Shown here in pieces: positions 26,510 through 35,600 of a DNA stretch of 64,000 bases. A program made the translations under genes and the position numbers. Below the pieces are notes generated by a model. The model was not told the origin of the DNA. It was given only the letters and a program-made list of their open reading frames with translations, and ran no database searches. This stretch comes from Burkholderia sp. IMCC1007 (GTDB lineage: Bacteria; Pseudomonadota; Gammaproteobacteria; Burkholderiales; Burkholderiaceae), in contig NZ_JAPVQY010000041.1 in assembly GCF_027257875.1 (NCBI RefSeq), positions 1 to 64,000 of the forward strand, given 5' to 3'. The number at the start of each line of letters is the position of its first letter. Positions within the stretch are counted from its first letter, which is position 1.

Positions 26510-28549
26510 ATGATTTCCGCAAACGCGCCATCGGCACGTGGGCCTCTGGACCGAGTCCTGTCTCCGCTCCAAATCGGTCCCGTCGAGGTTAAGAATCGCA
26601 TCATGATGACAGCTCAGACCCTCCTCTACGGGCGCGACAATATCCTCGGCGACCGCCACGTTGAGTATTACCGCGAACGGGCGCGAGGTGGCTGTGCATT
26701 GTTCATATGCGAGCAACAGGGTGCGTATCCCGTCGCAAAGGGCTCATTTCATGAGGGATGTTCGGCGTACGACGAAAGATGCATCCCGCAGTACGAGAAG
26801 CTGGCGGGGGCAGTCCACGAGCACGGAGCCAAGCAGTTCGTGCAGCTTTTCGGCACTGGGGTGCATGACCGTGGAACCACCATAACGGATGAGTGGCATC
26901 CCCTGTGGGCAGCTTCAGCTGTGCGGTCAATCACACACAATGAAGTACCGCTGGTCATGGGCGACTACGAGATTGGCCAGGTTGTGCAAGGTTTTGGTCG
27001 CTCCGCACTGAACGTGAAAACCTCTGGTTGCGATGGCGTTGAGCTCCACGCTGCTCACAGCTATCTCCTTGGTCAGTTTTTGAGCCCGGCCTACAACAAG
27101 CGAACAGATCGCTACGGTGGCTCTGTCGCAAAGCGATGTCAGTTGCTTCTCGACATCGGAGAGGAAATTCGAAAAAACGTTGGAGCGCACATCGCGGTTG
27201 GTGTACGCATTTCGTTCGACGAGTACCTGGGCTCCGCCGGCATCACTCCGGAGCAAAGTGAAGAGCAACTTGAGATTCTGGCTTCCTCCGGCCTCTTCGA
27301 TTTTTTCAACATCAGTGCGGGCGGCTACCATACGCTACATATGACCGTCGCACCAATGTCTGTTCCACAGGGGTATCTCTTGCCTTTTGGACGCATTGCA
27401 AAGCGCGTCATCGGCAATCGCGGGAAGGTCTTCATCGTCGGGCGCATCAAGAGCCTCCAGCTCGCCGAGGAAGCGCTACAGAGCGACGCGGCCGACATGG
27501 TTGCGTTGACGCGTGCTCAAATGGCCGAGCCAATGCTGGTGAGGAAGACGCTTGAAGGACGCATCAGCGAAATCAAGGAGTGCGTCGGCGCCAACGAGTG
27601 CATCGCGCGCATTTTCGAGAACCGTCCCGCCGTGTGTCTGATGAATCCCCAGGCGGGTCGGGAGTGGAAGTGGAACGAGTCGAATCTTAGTCCGGTGGCA
27701 ACACCCAGGCGGATTCTGGTAGTCGGCGGTGGAATGGGCGGCATGCATACCGCCCAGCTGGCCGCACGCCGCGGCCACTCGGTCACTCTCATAGAGAGGA
27801 GCGAGAACCTCGGAGGTCGGTTGGATTTGCTCAAGCGATTCCCGTCAAGGGATGAGTGGCAAGTCGCAATCAACAATCTCGCGCGAGCAATGGATGCAGC
27901 TGGCGTAGTAGTGCGCCTCGGCGAAACCGCAACGCTCGACTTAATCCGGACCATGGCTCCGGACTGTGTTGTGCTCGCCACGGGCTCGACCTATGACAAG
28001 TATGCAAGAAGTCCGTTCAGGCCAGATCGCGAAACCATCCCTGGGATTGACCAGGCCAACGTCTTAGACATGGAGACAGGTGCGCGAGCGACTCTGGCGG
28101 ATGCTCGCTCACTTGGTAAGAAGGTCATCATCTTGGACGAAACGGGCGAGTATCTACCGTTCGGTGTCGCCGAAGTTCTGTCAACGGCGGGCGTCGATGT
28201 TGAAATTATCAGCCCTCAAAACGTCGTAGGCGCTGACACGCAGCGCCGGCTTGAATATTCGATTGTGCTGCCTCGTTTGACCACGCATGGCGTTCGCATC
28301 ACACCACAGCAGAACCTCGACAAGATTGACGGCACTTCAGTGTGGATTGTTTCTAACTGGGGAGGTCCTTCCAGGCTAGAGACCAACGTGGACACAGTCC
28401 TGGTTTCGATAGCACGGAAGCCACAGACCTCACTCAGTGCTGAGCTTAGGGGCATCGTGAGTGATGTTCGGAGTGTGGGGGACTGCGTTGCCCCTCGCTC
28501 CTTAGCTGCAGTTATATTCGAAGCCGAAGAGATGGGTCGCACCTTGTAA
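26510..28549 (+). CDS. FMN/FAD ene-reductase of the 2,4-dienoyl-CoA reductase/TMADH family
   Basis: This protein of about 679 residues has an N-terminal old-yellow-enzyme TIM barrel for FMN (substrate/FMN region GCDGVELHAAHSYLLGQFLS). A C-terminal FAD/NAD-binding part has ILVVGGGMGGMHTAQLA at about 402. The iron-sulfur region reads ECVGANECIAR and PAVCLMNP: C358, C364 and C376 are present, but the position of the second cluster cysteine is alanine (A361). Relatives reduce conjugated double bonds or demethylate amines. The ATG at 26510 follows AAGGGG. It probably acts early or late on an unsaturated intermediate of the 26-41 kb pathway. Confidence 0.85.
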   Translation: MISANAPSARGPLDRVLSPLQIGPVEVKNRIMMTAQTLLYGRDNILGDRHVEYYRERARGGCALFICEQQGAYPVAKGSFHEGCSAYDERCIPQYEKLAGAVHEHGAKQFVQLFGTGVHDRGTTITDEWHPLWAASAVRSITHNEVPLVMGDYEIGQVVQGFGRSALNVKTSGCDGVELHAAHSYLLGQFLSPAYNKRTDRYGGSVAKRCQLLLDIGEEIRKNVGAHIAVGVRISFDEYLGSAGITPEQSEEQLEILASSGLFDFFNISAGGYHTLHMTVAPMSVPQGYLLPFGRIAKRVIGNRGKVFIVGRIKSLQLAEEALQSDAADMVALTRAQMAEPMLVRKTLEGRISEIKECVGANECIARIFENRPAVCLMNPQAGREWKWNESNLSPVATPRRILVVGGGMGGMHTAQLAARRGHSVTLIERSENLGGRLDLLKRFPSRDEWQVAINNLARAMDAAGVVVRLGETATLDLIRTMAPDCVVLATGSTYDKYARSPFRPDRETIPGIDQANVLDMETGARATLADARSLGKKVIILDETGEYLPFGVAEVLSTAGVDVEIISPQNVVGADTQRRLEYSIVLPRLTTHGVRITPQQNLDKIDGTSVWIVSNWGGPSRLETNVDTVLVSIARKPQTSLSAELRGIVSDVRSVGDCVAPRSLAAVIFEAEEMGRTL

Positions 28550-28593
28550 TCGCAAGCCCTTAGGTTACCGACCGTTTCGGCAAGGAGTATAGG

Positions 28594-29580
28594 GTGAATA
28601 CCAACCGTTCACGTTCCTGGAGAACTCTGGGACTCGACTTCGTAACGTTGCGAGTCTATGCAGCGGCGATTGAAGAGCGAAGTCTTGCCGCTGCAGCAGA
28701 GCGAGAAAATATCGCTTTGTCGGCCGTCAGCCGACGGATATCCGATTTGGAATGCAGAAGCGGCATCACCTTGTTGAATCGGCATGACCGCGGAGTGACG
28801 CCTACGAGTGCAGGAGAGGCACTATTCTCTCGCCTCGGCGACGCCTTTGCCATCTTTGAGCAAATCGCTTCCGAACTTGACGCAATGCGCTCGGGAACGC
28901 TTGGTCGAGTACGAATCCAGGCTCACATGTCAGCCGCATCGTTACTGCTGCCCGAACGCCTCGCTGCGTTCAAGACCGAAAATCCCACCGTAGATATCGA
29001 GGTGGAGGAGGTTACGTCAGTCGAGATTGTGCATTCAGTTCAGATGGGACGAACGGACATTGGCTTCGTCTCGGCAACCACTGTTCCGTCGAGTCTGTGC
29101 TGCAGCCAATGGCACCAAGACGAACTGATGGTTGCGTTGCCCGAAGCTCATCCGCTTGCGCGAGAGAGCACCTTACGTTTCGACTCACTGCTGGAATATC
29201 CCTTTATATCGATGCAAAAAGGTAGTGCTTTGCACAAGATTTTTCAGCACGCCGCAGAGGAGCGAGGACGGCAGCTCAATGTCATAGCTCATTCCTCTAG
29301 CTTCGAGAGTGCCCGCCGAATGGTGGCTGCCGGCTTGGGTTTGTCCATTCTTCCACAGCTTGCTCTGCAGGGTCCTGCTTCCCAGAATGTCGAAGCGCGA
29401 AAGATAGACGAACCGTGGGCCCTCCGCAGTTTGCTGATGATTCACAGACCTGTAGACCAACTTCCGGCGTCGGCAAGAAGTCTCGTTTCTTACCTTGCTG
29501 CTTCGCGCAACGTGACGCTATCTGCCGATGCAAAAGAAATTAGGTTCGCTAAGAAAGAGCAATCCTGCATTGCTCAATGA
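28594..29580 (+). CDS. LysR-family regulator
   Basis: This 328-residue protein has an HTH with FVTLRVYAAAIEERSLAAAA followed by a second helix motif ALSAVSRRISDLE, and a LysR effector domain from about residue 100. The start is a GTG at 28594 with AAGGAG 7-8 bases upstream. It lies within the catabolic cluster in the same direction as the genes around it and is a likely pathway activator. Confidence 0.9.
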   Translation: MNTNRSRSWRTLGLDFVTLRVYAAAIEERSLAAAAERENIALSAVSRRISDLECRSGITLLNRHDRGVTPTSAGEALFSRLGDAFAIFEQIASELDAMRSGTLGRVRIQAHMSAASLLLPERLAAFKTENPTVDIEVEEVTSVEIVHSVQMGRTDIGFVSATTVPSSLCCSQWHQDELMVALPEAHPLARESTLRFDSLLEYPFISMQKGSALHKIFQHAAEERGRQLNVIAHSSSFESARRMVAAGLGLSILPQLALQGPASQNVEARKIDEPWALRSLLMIHRPVDQLPASARSLVSYLAASRNVTLSADAKEIRFAKKEQSCIAQ

Positions 29581-29662
29581 GTAACACCATGTGACTCGTA
29601 CTCTGCCAAAATTCCAGTGTGGAATTGGTATTTGAATCCGCACAGAATTTGGAGGAGCGAAC

Positions 29663-30220
29663 ATGGTCACAATAATAAGCGCACCAGAACCGGCAACAGA
29701 CTTGCCGGCGATGGTTCCGACTGAGGCACCTCGTAGCATCGAACACGATGCTACAACGGCCCAGTTCAAAGTCGCGATGCGACGTCAGGCGTTGCCCATC
29801 GCAATTCTCGCTTCTGGCTCCGAGGATGGTAGAGCCGGAATGATTGCGACCGCTGTAATCTCTGTTTCCATGTCGCCGGCCAGCTTGTTGATATCCGTCA
29901 ACCGGTCCGCGAGTCTTCACCCCGTTATTTCTTCCAGTAGATTGTTTTCTGTCAACTTCCTCGCACAGAGACATGAGCGGCTTGTGTCTATCTTTAGTGG
30001 CGCGCTAAAAGGCGAAGAGCGGTTCCTTCACGGAGACTGGAAGGAGGCCGCGGGCATTCCGGTCTTGAGTGATGCCCATTCGTCGATGATTTGCGAGGTC
30101 GAGTCATCTCTCGTTTACGGATCCCACCAGATATTTGTTGGCCGCGTGAAGGAAGTGGAGATGGGGGACTCTACGACGCCTCTGATTTGGGCTGATGGGG
30201 GCGTTGTGCGGGCGCGTTAG
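29663..30220 (+). CDS. Flavin reductase (FMN/FAD:NAD(P)H), HpaC/RutF type
   Basis: This 185-residue protein belongs to the flavin_reduct family. Typical blocks are MIATAVISVSMSPASLLISV and NRSASLHPVI, then FSVNFLAQRH and YGSHQIFVGRVKEVE. It would supply reduced FMN to the two-component monooxygenase encoded 276 bases downstream. GGAGGAGC precedes the start. The pairing mirrors RutF with RutA. Confidence 0.9.
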   Translation: MVTIISAPEPATDLPAMVPTEAPRSIEHDATTAQFKVAMRRQALPIAILASGSEDGRAGMIATAVISVSMSPASLLISVNRSASLHPVISSSRLFSVNFLAQRHERLVSIFSGALKGEERFLHGDWKEAAGIPVLSDAHSSMICEVESSLVYGSHQIFVGRVKEVEMGDSTTPLIWADGGVVRAR

Positions 30221-30495
30221 CGGTGTCGGTTCACGTCCAGCTTCATGCACGAGAAAGCTGCTTTGCTCAAACAGGAATGGCTAAGAATTTTTGACTGCAG
30301 GATTATGAGACGTGGACATCGGTTTCAAAGATATTTCATTTAGATGTCCAAATTGATAGGAATCTTCGCGCAATACCTTGCAGGCAGCGAGATTTCATTT
30401 GGCATATCCCGTGGCGCGGCGAAACTTGACCGTATGCCCCTGAATTTTCAGATAACGCCGATTCGGCAAAACAAACGACGCATACAGGAGTAGAC

Positions 30496-31584
30496 ATGGA
30501 ATTCGGTATCTTTCTTCCCAATGGAAGCAACGGTTACATTCTCTCTGAGGGAAGTCCCGTATACACACCGACCTTCGAACACAATGTCGCCATCGCGCAG
30601 GAGGCGGAGCGTTACGGCCTGGACTTCCTCATTTCGATGATTAAGTTCCGCGGCTTCGGCGGTACAACGGGTTACTGGGACGAGTGTCTTGAGTCGTTCA
30701 CGCTTAGCGCAGCACTCGCGGCGTCCACCAAGAAGATTCGAATGTTTGCCAGCAGCGGAATCCCGAGCTTGCATCCCGCAGTGGCAGCTCGAATGATTGC
30801 GACGCTCGATGACATCAGTAACGGTCGTTGTGGGCTGAACATCGTGACAGGCTGGAATCGTCCCGAATATGAGCAAATGGGTCTGTGGCCGTCGGAGAAC
30901 TACCACGCCGGGCGATACGACTATGCCGCCGAGTATGTGGAAGTGGTGCGCTCCCTGTGGGCGAATGAAAACGTTAACTACAAGTCTGACAATTTCTCGC
31001 TGACGGATTGCAGTTGCCTTCCGAAGCCAAAGCACGACATCAAAGTCGTCTGCGCTGGACAGTCACCAAAGGGAATTCAGTTCACCGCTCAATACGGTGA
31101 CTACAACTTTGTCTTTGCCCCGCCCAACCGGCTGAAGACTATGACTGGCGCCATGCAGGCTGAGGCGGCAAAACATAACCGAAAGGTTGGCACGCTCGCT
31201 TGCTTCACGCTGATTGCGGCGGATACAGACGAAGAGGCGTTTGATCTGACCCAAACCATCATCGACAAGGCCGACGTGGGAGCAATCGGAAACATGATTA
31301 ACAGCGCGAACATGGATTCGAACCGCGGGGGCACGAGCGATAACTTGCGCGATGCGCTTAAGCAGACAGCATTTGAAGGCAACATGGCCTACATGAGCAT
31401 TCCGGTCATCGCGGGTTCATACGAGAACGTAGCGAAGCAGATTGACGAGATTGCCGAAACGACGGGCATCGCGGGAATGCTCTGGACTTTCCCGGACTTC
31501 CTCGCGGGTGTGCGGGACTTCGGCGAAAAGATTATGCCGCGCCTGCTCTGTGCAAATGGCCCACGTGCTAAACAGACTGCATAA
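30496..31584 (+). CDS. RutA-like flavin-dependent monooxygenase (luciferase family)
   Basis: This 362-residue protein strongly resembles RutA, the pyrimidine monooxygenase that opens uracil using FMNH2 and O2. Shared blocks include LDFLISMIKFRGFGG, NIVTGWNRPEYEQMGLWPSE, RYDYAAEYVEVVRSLW and VVCAGQSPKGIQFTAQY. AGGAG lies before the ATG. The remaining rut genes (rutB-type ureidoacrylate hydrolase context, rutC, rutD, rutE) are absent, so the substrate may be another nitrogen heterocycle or amide. The flavin reductase upstream is its probable partner and the NCS1 permease downstream probably imports the substrate. Confidence 0.87.
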   Translation: MEFGIFLPNGSNGYILSEGSPVYTPTFEHNVAIAQEAERYGLDFLISMIKFRGFGGTTGYWDECLESFTLSAALAASTKKIRMFASSGIPSLHPAVAARMIATLDDISNGRCGLNIVTGWNRPEYEQMGLWPSENYHAGRYDYAAEYVEVVRSLWANENVNYKSDNFSLTDCSCLPKPKHDIKVVCAGQSPKGIQFTAQYGDYNFVFAPPNRLKTMTGAMQAEAAKHNRKVGTLACFTLIAADTDEEAFDLTQTIIDKADVGAIGNMINSANMDSNRGGTSDNLRDALKQTAFEGNMAYMSIPVIAGSYENVAKQIDEIAETTGIAGMLWTFPDFLAGVRDFGEKIMPRLLCANGPRAKQTA

Positions 31585-31640
31585 CGAAGACGAAGCCTCA
31601 GAAAGCGTTTGAGGCCCGCTCCAGACTCAAGGAGAAGACA

Positions 31641-32984
31641 ATGGCTGGAATGAATGGGAAATCGGACTCGGCAGAAAGCTTCGGCTTTTCGATGTTGCCT
31701 GTGTCGGACGGGGAGAAGATGCCGAAACTCAACCTGACCATGGCTTGGTGGGCAGTTTGTAGCGCTGTCTTTTATATCGTGGTTGCAGCAATTCTCGCAA
31801 CGCAATTCGGTACCGCGAGCACGGTCATAGGAATGCTCGCATCTGTTGTGACCTTCGCTTTGGTCAACTCGGTGATAGTAGCCTATGCAACCAGGACGGG
31901 GCTGTCAGTATCGCAATTCTCGTTTCGAGTTTTCGGGCGTAGTGGTGCTGCTCTCGCAACTTTGATCTTCTTCGCAACGGCTATCTACTACGCGGTGTTC
32001 GAGGGTTCTGTTATCGCGGTATCACTGAACTCTATGTTCGGGACAATCTCGTACCCCGTCGCATGTGCGATTGTGGTGCTCTATAGCGTCCCTCTGGTCT
32101 TCGGGAGCATCCAGCATTGGCTCGACAAGCTTAACGGCATCCTGCTGCCAGTTTATGGCCTTGGACTAATTGCAGCAGTCGGACTAGCAGTCTACCAGAA
32201 TGGTTATACGGACGCGTGGCTGCACGTGCAGCCGGCCGCAAATGCTGGCGCTGGGGGATGGTGGCACTGTTACATCGCCTACATGGGACTGTGGATTCTC
32301 ATGATGTTCACGTTCGATTACGCGCGGTTTGGCAAAAAGAAAGAAGTGTCGTTTCTTCAACATTTCACGTTCGGTTCGCCGTTCTATTTAGTTGCTTATG
32401 TCGTGAACGGATTGGTTGGAATCTTTCTCGTGAACACAGTGCAGATGATTGGAGGTGTGACAGAGGTGTCGGTGGTTTTGGCATTGCTCAAGACAATGGG
32501 CATCCCCGGGTTGATTTTTCTGTGGGCCACGCAGACCCGGATCAACACCGCAAACTACTTCTTGGCGTCCATCAACATGGCGTCGTTCTTCAACCTCTCG
32601 CTCGGCCTGAAGGCGCCTAAGTGGCTCTGGGCTTGCGTGGTTGGATTGATTGTCTACCTCCTTATGTTGTCGAGCCTGTTCAGCTACATCCTCAAGGCCC
32701 TGGCATATCAGGGTGTGTTTGTGGTGGCTTGGGTAGCCATTGCTGTTACTTACATCATGACTGAGGGCGCCACTACAGCTGATGGACTGGCGGAAACCGC
32801 TTCGTCGCCCGGTGCGCATGGAATTGTTGCCTGGTCGGTAGGAGCTGCTGCTGGCCTCATCCTCATGCAAGTGGCCGACCAAACGGTAGCGAGCTTCTCA
32901 TCGCCCGCCACGGCCGTAGTGTCCAGTGTCGCTTACTACATGCTTCGCCGCATACCGCAGTCGAAAACAGAGATTGCCTCGTAA
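31641..32984 (+). CDS. NCS1-family nucleobase/allantoin/hydantoin-type permease
   Basis: This 447-residue inner-membrane protein has about twelve hydrophobic segments. The order LNLTMAWWAVCSAVFYIVVA, then GLSVSQFSFRVFGRSGA and later TQTRINTANYFLASINM is typical of the cytosine/purine/hydantoin symporters of the NCS1 family. AAGGAGA precedes the ATG. The transporter type implies a small, neutral nitrogen heterocycle as the pathway substrate. Confidence 0.88.
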   Translation: MAGMNGKSDSAESFGFSMLPVSDGEKMPKLNLTMAWWAVCSAVFYIVVAAILATQFGTASTVIGMLASVVTFALVNSVIVAYATRTGLSVSQFSFRVFGRSGAALATLIFFATAIYYAVFEGSVIAVSLNSMFGTISYPVACAIVVLYSVPLVFGSIQHWLDKLNGILLPVYGLGLIAAVGLAVYQNGYTDAWLHVQPAANAGAGGWWHCYIAYMGLWILMMFTFDYARFGKKKEVSFLQHFTFGSPFYLVAYVVNGLVGIFLVNTVQMIGGVTEVSVVLALLKTMGIPGLIFLWATQTRINTANYFLASINMASFFNLSLGLKAPKWLWACVVGLIVYLLMLSSLFSYILKALAYQGVFVVAWVAIAVTYIMTEGATTADGLAETASSPGAHGIVAWSVGAAAGLILMQVADQTVASFSSPATAVVSSVAYYMLRRIPQSKTEIAS

Positions 32985-33111
32985 TTTCCGATAGTCAGTT
33001 TTAACGGACTGTTTATTACATGGCCATTTGGCGCTTAGCGGATTTTTGTAACTTGACCTGCAACGGCATAGACATCGCACATTTGCGTACATTGAAGAGT
33101 TGGAGAATGAA

Positions 33112-33996
33112 ATGGAAAAGTTTACCCAAACGCCTCATTACAAATACGACCCGATTGTCGGGCGTAAGCCCCTGAATATGCCTAATGGCGCGCGCGTCGC
33201 AATCGTGCCCTATGTCAATATCGAGCACTTTCCCGAGGCAATTGCAGGTACCGCGCTCGTTCCGGGGACAGCCAAATTCACCCCTGATGCTCTCAATTAT
33301 GGTTGGCGTGATTACGGCAACCGTGTCGGTCTCTGGCGGATGATGGACATCATGGACGAAGTCGGAATGCGCGGAACCGTCTGCCTGAACTCAGACATCA
33401 TCACAGAGTACCCGCAAATCATCGAGGAGGGCGAGAAGCGCAAGTGGGCGTGGATTGGACACGGAATTAACAATGCGCCGGCAAATTTCCTCTCCGGAAT
33501 CGACGAGGACCGCGAGCGTGAAATCATCAGCACCGTGCTTACTCGAATGGAATCGGCACTTGGCCGTAAAACGAAGGGTTGGTTGGGCCCGTTCTTGACG
33601 CAAACTTTCTCGACGCCGCACATCCTTGCCGAGCTTGGCGTTGAATACCTTTGCGATTTTACGGCAGATGATCAGCCCTTCAAATTTAACACACGTACGG
33701 GCAGCCTCATTTCCGTCCCGTACACGGTTGAACTAAACGACATTCCGGCGATTATGAATATCGGCGTGTCCGGCGAGCAATTCGGCGACATGATAATCGA
33801 CCAGTTCGATGTACTCTACGAGGAAGGTGCCACGAACGCGCGCGTCATGCCTATCTGCCTGCACACCTTCCTCGTAGGCCAGCCGTTCCGTGCCAAGCAC
33901 CTGCGCCGAGCTTTTCAATACATCACCTCAAAATCGGACGTCTGGCTCGCGACAGGCGACGAGGTTAACGATTGGTATCGCCAGCATTACCTTTGA
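33112..33996 (+). CDS. PuuE/cyclic-imide-hydrolase-like member of the polysaccharide deacetylase family
   Basis: This 294-residue protein has a polysaccharide-deacetylase-type (beta/alpha) barrel. The metal-binding Asp-Asp of true deacetylases is missing: the first motif reads VAIVPYVNIEHFPEA (residues 29-43). This is the state of PuuE allantoinase and of related cyclic amidohydrolases that cut ring amides. WGPFLTQTFSTP-type and GDEVNDWYRQHYL ends also fit that group. The ATG at 33112 follows GGAG. With an amidohydrolase two genes later, the likely role is opening a cyclic imide or ureide. Confidence 0.78.
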   Translation: MEKFTQTPHYKYDPIVGRKPLNMPNGARVAIVPYVNIEHFPEAIAGTALVPGTAKFTPDALNYGWRDYGNRVGLWRMMDIMDEVGMRGTVCLNSDIITEYPQIIEEGEKRKWAWIGHGINNAPANFLSGIDEDREREIISTVLTRMESALGRKTKGWLGPFLTQTFSTPHILAELGVEYLCDFTADDQPFKFNTRTGSLISVPYTVELNDIPAIMNIGVSGEQFGDMIIDQFDVLYEEGATNARVMPICLHTFLVGQPFRAKHLRRAFQYITSKSDVWLATGDEVNDWYRQHYL

Positions 33997-34066
33997 TTCC
34001 CCGTCGTCGAAAGGTAGGAGCCGCACTTAGTCTGCGGCAAAGGGTACCTAAATTGACACGACGACA

Positions 34067-34686
34067 ATGCAGGTAGCGCTGGTGACAGGAGCCGCGAGCG
34101 GCATAGGTCAGGCAGTGGCTGTCGAGTACGCGAAGCGGGACATTGCGGTTGTTGCAGGGTATTTCCCTGGGGATCTGCATGATCCGAGCGAAACGGGACG
34201 GGTCGTCAAACTGGCAGGCGGTCTGTCTGTGATGCATCCAGTGGACGTGAGGGATCTCGACCAATTCGAAAGGCTCTCGAGCAAGGCTCCAAGCGAGTTC
34301 GGGCACTTGGATTTCACAGTGGCCAATGCGGGGTACCCGTGGCATCTACTCTCGTTGAGCAGACCGGCGAGAAGCGGGGAGATGAATGATGTCGACGTCT
34401 CTGGCGTCCCCAGATTTTGCTGGGCGGTTGCCATGGAACTGGCTCTGTGCGGCATCAGTTGCAACACGGTGATTCTGGGTCCGAGGCGTCGCAGATTGAT
34501 GACTCGTTCAACTCTTTCGTGGAGTCGGGGTTGCGCGAATCCGGAAAAGGCATCGCCCAAAAGCGAGCAGGCCGGCAAAAAGACGTCGCGTCAATGATTT
34601 GTTCCCTCACAAGCGGGGGCACTTTGTATGTGACGGGGCAAAGCATCGTGGTCGATGGTGGACTGACCGTGCGATGGCCATCGTGA
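34067..34686 (+). pseudogene. Short-chain dehydrogenase, internally deleted and frameshifted
   Basis: The N-terminal half reads normally (VALVTGAASGIGQAVAVEYA, then NAG at about residue 87). The stretch that should hold the catalytic Ser and YxxxK is missing; the text jumps to AMELALCGISCNTVILG. The C-terminal end, SGGTLYVTGQSIVVDGG, is present in another frame up to 34686. An internal deletion and at least one frameshift therefore inactivate it. It lies between the imidase-like and amidohydrolase genes, in the same direction. Confidence 0.85.
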
Positions 34687-34737
34687 CTGGTGCGAGTCAG
34701 TTCGTCGCTGAATATCTATGATTAAACGAGGTATGCA

Positions 34738-35373
34738 ATGAGCAATCAAAGCGCAGAAGCAAATTATGCGGGAGTCTGGGGTGGCAGGTCGGGGTTTGGG
34801 AAGAAGTCCGCTCTCATTGTCATCGACTTCTGCCAGGCATACACGCTGCCCGACGCACCCCTGTTCGCTTCTGGGGTTGGGCCGGCAGTCGCGGAGAGCG
34901 TCGAGTTATTGCAGGCAGCCAGAGAGGCGGGCTTGCTAGTTATCCACACGACGGTTAAGTACCATGCTCAGCACTTCGTTGACGGTGGCGCTTGGGTGAA
35001 AAAGTCGCCTGTCTTGAAGTGCCTTGTCGACGAACGCTTCAGCTTGGTATGTGAAGGGGTCGAGCCGCTCGACTCGGAGTTGGTTATTCAGAAACAGTAC
35101 GCGAGTGCGTTTTTTGGCACCAGTTTGGCCAGCACGTTGACCTCTTCCGGCGTGGACACCGTCATCCTGATTGGATGCTCGACCAGTGGATGCGTCCGCG
35201 CGTCAGCCGTGGACGGCGTCCAGCATGGATTCAACGTCGTGGTTCCACGAGAATGCGTCGGCGACCGTCATGAAGGCCCGCACGAAGCAAATCTCTTTGA
35301 TATCAACAGCAAATACGGTGACGTCATTTCGAAAGCGGAGGTGCTGGATTACGTCCGGTCGATAAAAGGCTGA
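34738..35373 (+). CDS. Isochorismatase-family amidohydrolase (N-carbamoylsarcosine/maleamate type)
   Basis: This 211-residue cysteine hydrolase has the triad D30 (LIVIDFCQAYT), K119 (VIQKQYASAFFGT) and C152 (GCSTSGCVRAS). The C-terminal pattern ECVGDRHEGPHEANLFDIN with SKYGDV fits N-carbamoylsarcosine amidohydrolases and maleamate amidohydrolases rather than isochorismatases. It would release ammonia from a half-amide or carbamoyl compound. It follows the imidase-like gene and the broken SDR, matching an imide-to-half-amide-to-diacid order. Confidence 0.85.
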   Translation: MSNQSAEANYAGVWGGRSGFGKKSALIVIDFCQAYTLPDAPLFASGVGPAVAESVELLQAAREAGLLVIHTTVKYHAQHFVDGGAWVKKSPVLKCLVDERFSLVCEGVEPLDSELVIQKQYASAFFGTSLASTLTSSGVDTVILIGCSTSGCVRASAVDGVQHGFNVVVPRECVGDRHEGPHEANLFDINSKYGDVISKAEVLDYVRSIKG

Positions 35374-35506
35374 CAGACATGGTCCGATCTTGAAGAGTGC
35401 TAGCTCCACCGAATTTGGCGCTAAGTCGTGTGTGGCGCGTCAACAAATAACTTTCTATTTATATAAATCGATTGTAAGTATTTAAGTGAGGCTGGCAATA
35501 TAATTT

Positions 35507-35523
35507 TGTGAAGAAATTTCACA
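35507..35523. promoter_or_regulatory. TGTGAA-n5-TTCACA inverted repeat upstream of the porin
   Basis: Perfect 6-bp arms around GAAAT. It resembles a CRP/FNR-type half-site pair, but the TGTGA...TCACA spacing is 7 rather than the usual 6. It lies 78 bases before the porin start in a very AT-rich promoter region (35440-35600). Other regulators with similar arms are equally possible. Confidence 0.35.
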
Positions 35524-35600
35524 GTTTTGAGGTTTGACGACAAGTAAGCGGAATAATGGAAATTTAAATTCCGCATCAAAAAAATATTGGAGGATGGGAT

